From assembly GCF_030814315.1 (NCBI RefSeq), contig NZ_JAUSUV010000009.1:62001-126000 (forward strand): 64,000 nucleotides of DNA, written 5' to 3'. This DNA is from Croceifilum oryzae (lineage in GTDB: Bacteria > Bacillota > Bacilli > Thermoactinomycetales > Thermoactinomycetaceae). Made by a program: the position numbers and the translations under genes. The notes below the pieces were generated by a model. That model was not told the origin of the DNA, did no database searches, and saw only the letters and a list, made by a program, of their open reading frames with translations. Positions 34,666 to 43,032 of the stretch are shown here, piece after piece (position 1 is the stretch's first letter; every line of letters begins with the position of its first letter).

Positions 34666-35275
34666 TTTCTTCTCCTTCTGTAGTGCGAACCTTTTCATGT
34701 TCGATGACGTACTGGTCGATCGTCTCTTGGTATAGATACATTTCTAATTCCATTGGGCTTGGCTCTTCATTAAAGCGGCGTTTAAAAACATGATTGAAGA
34801 AGAGAATCATCCCAGCACCAATTCCAAGTGAATAGGGAATCTGCAACCATAATGAGCCATCCACCTGATCCCCAGTGACCAGGAAATAGATCCGATCGTG
34901 CACCTTCTTCATACTGACATCTGTGTGGAAGTTCATAATGGCTAATCCAGAACCTGTAAAAAGGAAAATCCATGTTAAAAAAACGAACAGCTTCTTACGT
35001 AGACGTGGCTCTGGAGATCGCTCGATAATGGAATACACAGGCCCTAACATCTGAATCTGGAGATGCGGAAATGCATGTTTCACAGCGCGTAGCACATGAA
35101 TCGCTTCGATCACGGCATATGTACCGTATTTGGGAGTTAGCTGGATAATCGGCATACGTTGTAGCTCCATTTGATCTTGGTCGGCTACAATCTCCGCTAT
35201 ATCCTGCAACAAAATCCGTTGCTCCATCTTTGCTTTTATTTTTTTCCTCAACTTGATATAAACGATTGATGCCAC
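34643..35275 (-). CDS. spoVAA: Stage V sporulation protein AA
   Basis: The 210-aa protein (206 in B. subtilis) has an N-terminal soluble domain and two membrane spans (about 96-115 and 146-166). Its ends resemble SpoVAA (MEQRILLQDIAEIVAD near residue 17; EEPSPMELEMYLYQ near the C-terminus). GTG 35275 follows AAAGGAG by 10 nt. A CATACTA at 35310-35316 (minus strand) looks like a sigma-G/F -10 box, though I see no good -35. This is the first gene of the spoVA group. Confidence 0.85.
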   Translation of the reverse strand: MASIVYIKLRKKIKAKMEQRILLQDIAEIVADQDQMELQRMPIIQLTPKYGTYAVIEAIHVLRAVKHAFPHLQIQMLGPVYSIIERSPEPRLRKKLFVFLTWIFLFTGSGLAIMNFHTDVSMKKVHDRIYFLVTGDQVDGSLWLQIPYSLGIGAGMILFFNHVFKRRFNEEPSPMELEMYLYQETIDQYVIEHEKVRTTEGEENDSTSPR

Positions 35276-35349
35276 AAGTGTGCGACTCCTTTCACATTGT
35301 GGTTAGAGATAGTATGTGCAAAAAAATAAATTTCAGTGAAAATCACAAT

Positions 35350-35391
35350 AAATAAAGCTCTTACTTTGGGTATATAACGCAAAGTAAAAGC
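35350..35391 (-). terminator. Terminator after the polysaccharide deacetylase
   Basis: On the minus strand GCTTTTACTTTG pairs with CAAAGTAAGAGC (one G-U pair), followed by TTTATTTATT. Confidence 0.7.
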
Positions 35392-35411
35392 CTTTTACTC
35401 ATTATTTTCTC

Positions 35412-36134
35412 TTAAATCCCTTGAGGAATATGAAACATTTGGGAAATGGTAACTAATCTCGTTCCATTTGACTTTAGAATCGGAATCATTTGATCTAGGG
35501 CTTCAACAGAGCCTTGTAGTTTCATTGGATACATAGAATGTTGGAGGATAATGGCTCCTGGTGTAGTAGAATCCAAAGCTCTTGATAAAACTTCTTCTTT
35601 GCTTAATCCTTTCCAATCTAATGTATCGACATTCCATTGGGTGACTAGGTATTTTTTATCGCTTGCCCATTTTACTTGCTTCTCACTGAGTGACCCATAA
35701 GGTGGACGAAATGCTTTGGGTGTATATCCGACTAGATTACGTATGAGTCTTCCTGTTTTTTCAATTTGCTCGTGATATGCTTTATCGGGTAGTTTTTTCA
35801 AATTCGCATGATCATAGCTATGATTCCCGATTTGATGGCCTTCTTGTGCAATCCGTTTCACTACTTGCGGATATTTTTCTACATTATTCCCAACCAAAAA
35901 GAAGGTTGCTTTGACTCGATATTTTTTTAGAATATCCAATACCTTTGGAGTATAGACCTGATCTGGTCCATCATCAAATGTAAGAGCAATGGCATTTTTA
36001 TTATAGGGACCACTATACACGTAAGAATATTTTTCTACCCAAGAAAACGGCTGTTCTTTTTGTAATATATGTGAGATGGGATCGATTCTCCTCCAAGGAT
36101 AGATGACATCTTTAACAAAGCCCAACCGATGCAA
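35412..36134 (-). CDS. Polysaccharide deacetylase (NodB domain, PdaA/PdaB-like)
   Basis: This is a carbohydrate esterase family 4 enzyme of 240 aa. Motif 1 TFDDGPD and motif 2 HSYDH supply the metal ligands; RPPYGS, DTLDWKG and ILQHS complete the five motifs. I see no clear signal peptide, only a short N-terminal lead. The start is TTG 36134 after AAAGGA. Its place between sigF and spoVAA, where B. subtilis has no gene, suggests forespore or cortex peptidoglycan deacetylation, but that is inference from position. Confidence 0.85.
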   Translation of the reverse strand: MHRLGFVKDVIYPWRRIDPISHILQKEQPFSWVEKYSYVYSGPYNKNAIALTFDDGPDQVYTPKVLDILKKYRVKATFFLVGNNVEKYPQVVKRIAQEGHQIGNHSYDHANLKKLPDKAYHEQIEKTGRLIRNLVGYTPKAFRPPYGSLSEKQVKWASDKKYLVTQWNVDTLDWKGLSKEEVLSRALDSTTPGAIILQHSMYPMKLQGSVEALDQMIPILKSNGTRLVTISQMFHIPQGI

Positions 36135-36156
36135 TCAAAACACATCCTTTCAAAAG

Positions 36157-36175
36157 TAAAGGTATATTACCTTTA
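36157..36175. repeat. Inverted repeat TAAAGGTA-TAT-TACCTTTA
   Basis: Two perfect 8-bp arms with a 3-bp centre lie 23 bp before the deacetylase start. The same half-site occurs before the GntR gene at 63959-63973. Confidence 0.4.
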
Positions 36176-36221
36176 TGAGCAAAATGCGGATTTGCTCTAG
36201 TTGAAAGCCTAAATGTAAATA

Positions 36222-36250
36222 GGAGCCACCCTACATGTAGGATAGCTCCT
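36222..36250 (-). terminator. Stem-loop after sigF
   Basis: GGAGCTATCCTAC and GTAGGGTGGCTCC pair (with two mismatched or wobble positions); the following TATTTAC is a weak T-run, so termination may be partial. Confidence 0.55.
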
Positions 36251-36259
36251 TGCAACGGA

Positions 36260-37021
36260 CTAATTAATTTGAGATAAATCTTCTTTCATCCGGGCAATGA
36301 TTTTTTTCTCCAGCCTCGAAACTTGAACCTGAGATATGCCTAGTCTCTCAGCTACTTCCGATTGTGTTTGATCCTTAAAATAACGCAGGTAAACGATTAA
36401 TTGCTCTCGTTCGGATAGACGCTCAATCGCATCGTGTAACACGAGCTTATCAAACCATGATTTTTCGCTATCATCTGCAATTTGATCCATCAATGTAATC
36501 GGATCCCCATCGTTTTCATATACCGTCTCATGAATGGAAGTAGGGGCACGGTTAGCTTCTTGTGCGAATACGATCTCTTCCGGCTCAATTCCAATCTCTT
36601 TCGCAATCTCATGTAGCGTAGGGATTCGGTTTAGACGTTTCGACAGCTCATCCTTGGTTTTTCGTACTTTATTGGCCAATTCCTTCAAACTTCGACTTAC
36701 TTTCACCATCCCGTCATCCCGCAGGAAGCGCTGAATCTCTCCGATAATCATCGGGACCGCATAGGTGGAAAACTTCACTTCATAACTAAGATCAAATTTA
36801 TCTACCGCTTTAAGTAATCCAATGCTACCTATTTGAAACAAATCTTCTGCTTCATAGCCACGATTTAAGAAACGTTGCACAACGGACCAAACTAAACGAA
36901 TATTGTGACTCACTAATCGATCTCGAGCCAACAAATCTCCTTGCTGGCTGAGTAGAATGAGCTCTTTCACTTCGGCATCCGACAAATGGTTATGCCGCTC
37001 TTTACGCACTTCCGCATCCAT
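36260..37021 (-). CDS. sigF: Forespore RNA polymerase sigma-F factor
   Basis: This is the early forespore sigma factor. The 253-aa protein has region 2 (LLARDRLVSHNIRLVWSVVQRFLNRGYEAEDLFQIGSIGLLKAVDKFD), region 3 and region 4 with helix-turn-helix QSEVAERLGISQVQVSRLEK. It is the last gene of spoIIAA-spoIIAB-sigF, 9 bp after spoIIAB, and is held inactive by the anti-sigma factor beside it. Confidence 0.95.
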   Translation of the reverse strand: MDAEVRKERHNHLSDAEVKELILLSQQGDLLARDRLVSHNIRLVWSVVQRFLNRGYEAEDLFQIGSIGLLKAVDKFDLSYEVKFSTYAVPMIIGEIQRFLRDDGMVKVSRSLKELANKVRKTKDELSKRLNRIPTLHEIAKEIGIEPEEIVFAQEANRAPTSIHETVYENDGDPITLMDQIADDSEKSWFDKLVLHDAIERLSEREQLIVYLRYFKDQTQSEVAERLGISQVQVSRLEKKIIARMKEDLSQIN

Positions 37022-37030
37022 ATGCTTCCC

Positions 37031-37492
37031 TCAATTCACTAACGATTGCTGAGATTGCGGAGTAAGCTGCTTGACTAGCTGAATCGTCGTACCTTCTCCT
37101 AGTTTGGAGTGAATCATCACTTCGTCCATAAAATTCTCCATGATCGTAAAACCCATTCCCGATCGCTCCAACTCGGGCTTGGATGTATAGAGAGGTTGCC
37201 TTGCTTCTGTTACATCTTCGATTCCTAAACCATAATCCGTAATCTGAACACAAATCTTCGTACCTTCGATTTCGGTGCGAATCAAGATTACGCCTTCTGG
37301 ATTTTCCTCGTATCCATGAATAACTGAGTTGGTAACCGCTTCACTCACGACTGTTTTGATATCGGTTAAATCCTCTATCGTAGGATCTAACTGTGATAGA
37401 AAAGCGGCAACAGCCACACGTGCAAATGATTCATTTTCCGATCGAGCATTAAAGCATAATTCCATAAAGTTCGTATGTACCGGTTTCATCAT
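37031..37492 (-). CDS. spoIIAB: Anti-sigma F factor SpoIIAB
   Basis: This serine kinase and anti-sigma factor binds sigma F and phosphorylates SpoIIAA. The 153-aa GHKL-fold protein has [16 protein letters not shown] (Asn in the ATP lid), [11 protein letters not shown] and [14 protein letters not shown]. The chosen ATG at 37492 overlaps the spoIIAA stop (ATGA); the ORF runs five codons further up inside spoIIAA. Confidence 0.95.
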   Translation of the reverse strand: MMKPVHTNFMELCFNARSENESFARVAVAAFLSQLDPTIEDLTDIKTVVSEAVTNSVIHGYEENPEGVILIRTEIEGTKICVQITDYGLGIEDVTEARQPLYTSKPELERSGMGFTIMENFMDEVMIHSKLGEGTTIQLVKQLTPQSQQSLVN

Positions 37493-37842
37493 GACGCCAC
37501 CCCACATGCGGAAACTGCACTGCTTTCATCTTGAAACATTTGAAGAATCTTAAACAATCCCGACATCTCCATGATTCGCTCAATCGGAGGTTGTACGGAG
37601 CAGATGGTCATCTTGCCCCCCATTTGCGTCACTCGTTTATAGCGACCGAGGATTACGCCTAAACCAGAGCTATCCATAAATTCGAGTTTCTCCAGATTTA
37701 ATACCAGATGAGTAACCCATTCGTGGTTTAATTCCTCTTCAATCACTTTGCGAACATGAGCCGCCGTATGATGATCTAATTCTCCATCCAAACGAGCGAC
37801 TAACACGTTTTTTGATCGTTTTACATCTAAATGTAAAGCCAA
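37489..37842 (-). CDS. spoIIAA: Anti-anti-sigma factor SpoIIAA
   Basis: This STAS-domain protein of 117 aa frees sigma F by binding SpoIIAB when dephosphorylated. [17 protein letters not shown] carries the phosphorylated serine, Ser58, the same number as in B. subtilis. AAGGAGGGG precedes the ATG. Confidence 0.95.
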   Translation of the reverse strand: MALHLDVKRSKNVLVARLDGELDHHTAAHVRKVIEEELNHEWVTHLVLNLEKLEFMDSSGLGVILGRYKRVTQMGGKMTICSVQPPIERIMEMSGLFKILQMFQDESSAVSACGVAS

Positions 37843-37885
37843 CTGAACCCCTCCTTCTCACTCAGGTGCTTCTCTTCTGTATGAT

Positions 37886-37912
37886 GTTTTCTGCAAATCA
37901 TTCCCATATCCT
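37886..37912 (-). promoter_or_regulatory. Candidate sigma-H promoter of the spoIIA operon
   Basis: On the minus strand AGGATAT is followed after about 13 bp by AGAAAAC, close to the sigma-H pattern (AGGAWWT, then GAAT) and in the expected place 44 bp before spoIIAA. The -10 part is imperfect. Confidence 0.4.
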
Positions 37913-37923
37913 GCTATAAAAAT

Positions 37924-37956
37924 AAAAAAGGAAACTAGCTTTCTGGCCAGCTTCCT
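37924..37956 (-). terminator. Terminator after dacF
   Basis: On the minus strand GGAAGCTGGCC pairs imperfectly with GCTAGTTTCC, followed by TTTTTTATT. Confidence 0.7.
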
Positions 37957-37965
37957 TCAAGAAAT

Positions 37966-39126
37966 TTACTTAAATACGTCTGTAAACACTTTTTGAATCG
38001 ATTTCCAGAGGCTTGCTTCTTCGATGTCCCTTGAACTGGTGATCTCTAGATGCGTTACGACTTTTCCTTCTTTATTCGTAAAGTCGATTGTCCCAATCGT
38101 CTCTCCTTGCTTAATCGGGGCTTTTAACTCTTTAAACTGAACTACCTTTTTATATTGCTTTGGATCTTCGCCCTTCTTCATCAAGATCGACATGGAGTGA
38201 TGTGCCCGAATCAAGATTTCCTCTGGATTCCCTTTATCGACTCCCACCTTAGCAATGAGATCCCCTTTTTTGTAGAAAGTGTAGTTGGTGTACTGGCTAA
38301 AGGCATAATCTAACATCTTGGAAATTTCCTGATTTCGCATTTTTGAATCAGGTTCACCCAGCACTACTGAAATGACACGGAAGTTATCACGTTTGGCAGT
38401 CGCGGTTAAACAAAAACGCGCCTCCGTGGTAAAGCCTGTTTTCAGACCATCTAATCCCTGGTAAAAACGAACCAGTTTATTTGTATTTACAAGCCAAAAC
38501 GGCTTTTTCGAGTCTTGACGTAAGTAATCCTGATACAAACTCGTATACTTAGTGATCTCAGGGTGCTTCAATAACTCACGAGATAACAAAGCGATATCAT
38601 ATGCCGAAGAATAGTGATCTGCTACAGGTAAGCCGTTTGGATTTTGAAATTTAGTATCCTTTAATCCCAGTGCAACAGCGCGTTTATTCATCATCGCAAC
38701 AAAGTTTTCTTCTGTTCCTCCGATATGCTCGGCTAGCGCGACTGAGGCATCATTTGCTGAACCGATAGCGACTCCTTTTAATAAGTCATGAACGGTCATC
38801 GACTCACCCGGCTCGAGGAAAATCTGAGAGCCACCTTTTGACGAGGCATTTTCTGAAACCGTAACCGAATCCGTCATCTTTAATTTCTTCTGTTCAATGG
38901 CTTCCATCACCAAAAGCATTGTCATCACCTTGGTAATACTTGCAGGCGGTAATTTTTCATGACTATTTTTCTCATAAATGACCGTTCCTGTATCTGCGTC
39001 CATCAATACAGCTGATTTCGCATTAGGTGCTAGATCTAATTCTGCCGCATGTACGATCGCTCGTGGTACAAACAAAGAGAGTACAAAGATTGAAATAAAA
39101 ACAGAGATACTGATCCGTTTCAGCAT
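37966..39126 (-). CDS. dacF: Sporulation D-alanyl-D-alanine carboxypeptidase DacF
   Basis: This low-molecular-weight penicillin-binding protein of 386 aa trims forespore peptidoglycan. A signal peptide (1-28) ends in VHAAE. Active-site Ser63 and Lys66 lie in ASITKVMTM, then GSANDA (SxN) and LKTGFT (KTG). The C-terminal domain ends with the amphipathic anchor ASLWKSIQKVFTDVFK. dacF next to spoIIAA is the B. subtilis arrangement, although separate terminators suggest separate transcripts here. Confidence 0.94.
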   Translation of the reverse strand: MLKRISISVFISIFVLSLFVPRAIVHAAELDLAPNAKSAVLMDADTGTVIYEKNSHEKLPPASITKVMTMLLVMEAIEQKKLKMTDSVTVSENASSKGGSQIFLEPGESMTVHDLLKGVAIGSANDASVALAEHIGGTEENFVAMMNKRAVALGLKDTKFQNPNGLPVADHYSSAYDIALLSRELLKHPEITKYTSLYQDYLRQDSKKPFWLVNTNKLVRFYQGLDGLKTGFTTEARFCLTATAKRDNFRVISVVLGEPDSKMRNQEISKMLDYAFSQYTNYTFYKKGDLIAKVGVDKGNPEEILIRAHHSMSILMKKGEDPKQYKKVVQFKELKAPIKQGETIGTIDFTNKEGKVVTHLEITSSRDIEEASLWKSIQKVFTDVFK

Positions 39127-39190
39127 CTAGCATTCCTCCTATTGTCTTAATGAGCATAGTGTCTCTCAGACAAACAGGAAGTATGCGAAA

Positions 39191-39961
39191 TCAACCCGAG
39201 GATGATTCACGTGCACTACAATTTACCGGACAAGTCTTGCAATGTTTCGGCCGTAAGGATGTTAAATAAGCTAAGCAACAAGTCTTACGGTTATGAGCAA
39301 ATTCTGGTTGCGAAAAGACAACAAAGGGGTTCGTTCCTTTTTGATCTAGGGATAAGGTAGGATCTAAAATGAGTGCCTGATAATCTTCCTCAATCTGTCT
39401 TTTCAATTCTATAGAAGAAACCTCTGTCACCATGGTTTGATACATCCACTTGATGTAGACATATACATTTTCCCATAGCGTCATTTCGGAAATATTAACA
39501 GAACTTCGGATTCCATTCGTCCATGGCGCGAAATGCTGTTGAAACATCCAGCGAAACAGCTCCGTTCGCTCGGAAGAGCGCTCCTCTGGATGTATTTCTT
39601 TCATTTCAGATAGGTCCATAACAATACTGGGAATCCATAACGAATCTGATTCAGGAGGGGTTAACAATGCCACATTCCAAGCTGAGCCTACTACTCTCTT
39701 TTGATAAAGGGAAAAAAGCGTTAACGGAATTAAGAAGGCGAAGCTAATTCTCTTCACCAACATCGAGCTAGCTACCGATAAATTAGCTGTTCCTAAAAGA
39801 TCTTTGATTTGACGTAACACTTGTTCTCTAGGATTCTCTTCCAGCAAGTCACTTAGCGGAAAGCTCCATCCTTGTACTTCACTTTTAATCTCACTCCAAG
39901 ATCGCGGATCGAGACGAAATCGAGTTTGTAACAAATGAAGCTCTTCCATCATCATGGACAT
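39191..39961 (-). CDS. fhuF: FhuF-like siderophore-iron reductase
   Basis: This cytoplasmic 2Fe-2S protein of 256 aa is expected to reduce ferric siderophores and release iron. The C-terminal cluster motif is Cys228-Cys229, then Cys241 and Cys244 (KTCCLAYL...HCKTC), close to the known CC-x10-C-x2-C; here the gap is 11. The rest is weakly conserved, as usual for FhuF. It starts 3 bp after the ABC ATPase, with AGGAGGGA. Its place as the last gene of the iron operon supports the role. Confidence 0.82.
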   Translation of the reverse strand: MSMMMEELHLLQTRFRLDPRSWSEIKSEVQGWSFPLSDLLEENPREQVLRQIKDLLGTANLSVASSMLVKRISFAFLIPLTLFSLYQKRVVGSAWNVALLTPPESDSLWIPSIVMDLSEMKEIHPEERSSERTELFRWMFQQHFAPWTNGIRSSVNISEMTLWENVYVYIKWMYQTMVTEVSSIELKRQIEEDYQALILDPTLSLDQKGTNPFVVFSQPEFAHNRKTCCLAYLTSLRPKHCKTCPVNCSARESSSG

Positions 39962-39963
39962 GT

Positions 39964-40770
39964 CTATCCCTCCTTTCTAACAATGTTTCTCCCTTTCCCA
40001 TGTGGGATTAATAAAGGGGTTCCAAAAATCGGGTCCGAAATAATCTCACAATCCATTTGAAATACATCCTGTACCAAACTAGGTTTCATAATATCCTCTG
40101 GTGAACCTTGTGCATAAATCTCTCCACTTTTGACAGCAATTAAGTGATCCGCATATCGACAAGCTAAATTGAGGTCATGTAACACCATAAGAATGGTACG
40201 GTTCTCTTGGCGATTTAACGTAAATAATAAGTCCAGAATGTCTACTTGATGTGTTAAATCTAGGTAAGTTGTTGGCTCATCTAGCAAGAGGATATCTGGA
40301 TTCTGTGCGAGGGTCATGGCAATCCAAGCACGTTGCCTCTGTCCACCTGATAGTGAATCAACATCCTGATCTCGTAGTTCATCTAATCCCGTTGCTTCAA
40401 GTGCCTTATTTACAAGCTCCTCATCTTCAGTAGACCACTGACGAAGCATGCTTTGATAAGGAAATCGTCCTTGTTTCACTAACTGTAAAACCGTTAATCC
40501 CTCTGGAGCAACAGGACCTTGTGGCAGGATCGCCAGCTGTTTCGCGATCTCCTTCGTGGACATCTTTGAAATCATCTGTCCTTCCAGTAAAATGGTCCCG
40601 GTTTTCGGTTTTAGTAGCCGAGCCATAGAGCGTAGTAAAGTTGATTTTCCGCATCCATTACAGCCAATTAATACCGTAATCTTCCCCTTTGGAATCTCAA
40701 CGTCCAGCCCATCTATAATAACTCGCTCTCCATATGCCAATTTTAATTGACTTGTCTCTAGTGCAATCAT
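39964..40770 (-). CDS. Iron-siderophore ABC transporter ATP-binding protein
   Basis: This FepC/FhuC-type ATPase energises siderophore import. Walker A GCNGCGKST, signature LSGGQRQRAW, Walker B ILLLDEPTT and the switch His in LHDLN are all present. I take ATG 40770 (MIALETSQLKLAYGE), since AAGGAG lies just upstream, but the frame continues to ATG 40794 and GTG 40797; the spacing for 40770 is long (12 nt). Next in the operon are two permeases (upstream) and fhuF (downstream). Confidence 0.9.
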   Translation of the reverse strand: MIALETSQLKLAYGERVIIDGLDVEIPKGKITVLIGCNGCGKSTLLRSMARLLKPKTGTILLEGQMISKMSTKEIAKQLAILPQGPVAPEGLTVLQLVKQGRFPYQSMLRQWSTEDEELVNKALEATGLDELRDQDVDSLSGGQRQRAWIAMTLAQNPDILLLDEPTTYLDLTHQVDILDLLFTLNRQENRTILMVLHDLNLACRYADHLIAVKSGEIYAQGSPEDIMKPSLVQDVFQMDCEIISDPIFGTPLLIPHGKGRNIVRKEG

Positions 40771-40812
40771 ATCGTCAATCATCTCCTTACCCATCACGCC
40801 TATATCACCACG

Positions 40813-41880
40813 TTAGCCTCGTTCTCGAATTAATAAATAAATAAAATAAGGGGCTCCTAGGATCGAGATAAACACACCTGCTGGCACTTCCAACGGCAGA
40901 AAAAGTGTCCGCCCGATCGTATCAGCGAGTAATACGAGAAATCCACCTATTAAGGCCGAAATAGGCAAAAGAGCACCATAGTTAGAACCGACCAATCTAC
41001 GAGCGATGTGTGGCGCCATTAGACCCACAAAACTAATTCCCCCGCCATACGCAACGGCGACTCCGGCTGTTAACGTACTTAAGGTAAGTAACCATAATCT
41101 TTGTTTTGAGACCTGACCACCTAAACCAACCGCAATTTCTTCTCCAAAGGCCTGAACATTTAACTGTCGTACCGAAAAGAAAGTACATAATATTAATAAA
41201 AGTGCGATCGGGACGAGTATCGATACATGATCCCAATTTGCGCCATATACCGAACCTGTAATCCACACATTTGCTTGGCTTGCACGGTAAATGACACTTT
41301 TCACCATAAATAAAGTCGTGAGCGCTTTCGTCAATGCCCAAACCCCGATCCCCATTAACACCAAGCGAACGGGTGACAAACCATTTTTCCATGCCAGACT
41401 ATATAAAATCAGGGCCGCTATGAGAGCTCCGCATATCGCAATCAACGGAAGCCAATGAATGCTTACGATTAGTGCATTCGTCTTAGGATCGCTAAACATC
41501 CCTAAAAACATGACAACCGCTACACTCGCACCACCCGTGATTCCTAGTAAGTCAGGAGAAGCAAGTGGGTTTCGAACAATCCCTTGCAAAATCGAGCCTG
41601 AAATCGCTAGTAACATACCGACTAAAACAGCCACAATCATTCGAGGCAACCGAAACGATTCGACGACTAGCTTCGAAAATGCATTCGCATCCAAACCAAA
41701 TATCACTTTCCCCACTTCAATCGGATTCACATATACCTCTCCTGCTCCCGCAGTCAGGAGAAACGTAACCATAAGGAGAACCGAAAAAATCGTGATCATC
41801 CAAAAGGAACGTTTTTCAAATAGAAGTGAGACTCGTTCTGCTTTCCCTCTACGTATTATCAACCATCGTTTCGTTTTCAT
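40813..41880 (-). CDS. Siderophore ABC transporter permease, FecCD family (second)
   Basis: This 355-aa permease has about nine hydrophobic segments. Family motifs include FRLPRMIVAVLVGMLLAISGSILQGIVRNPLASPDLLGI near 75-115 and SFVGLMAPHIARRLVG (coupling helix) near 280. It overlaps the first permease by 4 bp (ATGA). It has a longer basic cytoplasmic N-terminus than its partner (KRWLIIRRGKAERV). Confidence 0.92.
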   Translation of the reverse strand: MKTKRWLIIRRGKAERVSLLFEKRSFWMITIFSVLLMVTFLLTAGAGEVYVNPIEVGKVIFGLDANAFSKLVVESFRLPRMIVAVLVGMLLAISGSILQGIVRNPLASPDLLGITGGASVAVVMFLGMFSDPKTNALIVSIHWLPLIAICGALIAALILYSLAWKNGLSPVRLVLMGIGVWALTKALTTLFMVKSVIYRASQANVWITGSVYGANWDHVSILVPIALLLILCTFFSVRQLNVQAFGEEIAVGLGGQVSKQRLWLLTLSTLTAGVAVAYGGGISFVGLMAPHIARRLVGSNYGALLPISALIGGFLVLLADTIGRTLFLPLEVPAGVFISILGAPYFIYLLIRERG

Positions 41881-42881
41881 GCCTTTCCTACTCCCCTACG
41901 TGCTACTGCTAAGAAAAATGGGATCCCGATTAATGCTGTCATCACACCTACAGGAACCTCTTCTGGCATCATGACAAATCGAGCGGCTATATCAGCCAGT
42001 ACGAGGACAATCCCTCCGATCGTTATGCTAAAAGGAACTACCCAACGATAATCATTACCCACTAAGCCTTTGACAATATGAGGAACCATCACTCCAATAA
42101 AGCTAATCGGGCCTGCTACCGATACAGCACTTCCTGCTAGAAGAACGATCGAAACGAGTCCAAGCAATTTTACTAGCCACGTTTTCTGCCCTAAGCCCGT
42201 TGCCACATCTTCCCCCATCTGCAACACATTAATCGATTTTCCTAAGAAAAGAGCGATTAGGAATCCGATCGTCAAATAGGGAACTATCAATTGTAATAAC
42301 TCTAATTTTCGCCCTTCGATCGAACCTGCTAACCAAAACATCACCTGATCCAGTGCAGATTCATCTAACACTAACAACCCTTGTGTCATCGAGGCAAATA
42401 ACATTGCGGTCGCTGCACCAGCTAATGTTATTTTTAATGGAGACAGTCCTCCTCTTCCCATGGACCCTAATAGGTACACGGCAAGTGAAGTCACGGCAGA
42501 GCCCACTAATCCAATCCATAAAAACGCTTCCAATGAAGTAACCGAGAACAGCATCATCCCAGCAACGATAAAGAAGCTAGCACCTGCATTTACCCCGATA
42601 AAATCTGGGGACGCCATTGGATTACGGGTAAGCGCTTGCATCAATGCACCCGCAACCGCTAACGCCCCTCCAATCGCTACACCGATCAAAGCACGTGGCA
42701 AGCGAACCTCTGTCACCACTAATTGATCAAAAACGCCTGTCGGATGTGAAAAAGCTTGAATAGCCGTTTGAATGGACGTATCTGTATAGCCAAGTAATAC
42801 ACTACCTACCATACAAAGAATTAATACAAAAATAGAAATGATTAGTGTAAGCCATTTCCCCTGGTGCGTATGAATCTTCAT
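41877..42881 (-). CDS. Siderophore ABC transporter permease, FecCD family (first)
   Basis: This 334-aa permease pairs with the next to form the heterodimeric channel. RLPRALIGVAIGGALAVAGALMQALTRNPMASPDFIGV and SFIGVMVPHIVKGLVGNDYR mark the family. It begins the leftward operon permease-permease-ATPase-fhuF, which diverges from the binding-protein gene across the Fur-box region. Confidence 0.92.
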   Translation of the reverse strand: MKIHTHQGKWLTLIISIFVLILCMVGSVLLGYTDTSIQTAIQAFSHPTGVFDQLVVTEVRLPRALIGVAIGGALAVAGALMQALTRNPMASPDFIGVNAGASFFIVAGMMLFSVTSLEAFLWIGLVGSAVTSLAVYLLGSMGRGGLSPLKITLAGAATAMLFASMTQGLLVLDESALDQVMFWLAGSIEGRKLELLQLIVPYLTIGFLIALFLGKSINVLQMGEDVATGLGQKTWLVKLLGLVSIVLLAGSAVSVAGPISFIGVMVPHIVKGLVGNDYRWVVPFSITIGGIVLVLADIAARFVMMPEEVPVGVMTALIGIPFFLAVARRGVGKA

Positions 42882-42952
42882 TTCTTACTACATACTCCCC
42901 TCATGTGACCACAATGTTGTTTTTTAATAAGAATTATTTTTATTTTCTTTTG

Positions 42953-43009
42953 TTGACAGCTACACTAAATATTGATTATGATTCTCATTGTAATTGAAAA
43001 TCATTTTCA
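42953..43009. promoter_or_regulatory. Divergent iron-uptake promoter region with two Fur boxes
   Basis: For the plus strand, TTGACA (42953-42958) and TATGAT (42977-42982) are 18 bp apart. TGATTATGATTCTCA (42973-42987) covers the -10, and TGAAAATCATTTTCA (42995-43009) is a perfect 7-1-7 Fur box. Both divergent transcripts should be repressed by Fur with iron; a fur gene lies at 49920. Confidence 0.82.
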
Positions 43010-43032
43010 AATCAACGGAGGGAATCATATAT

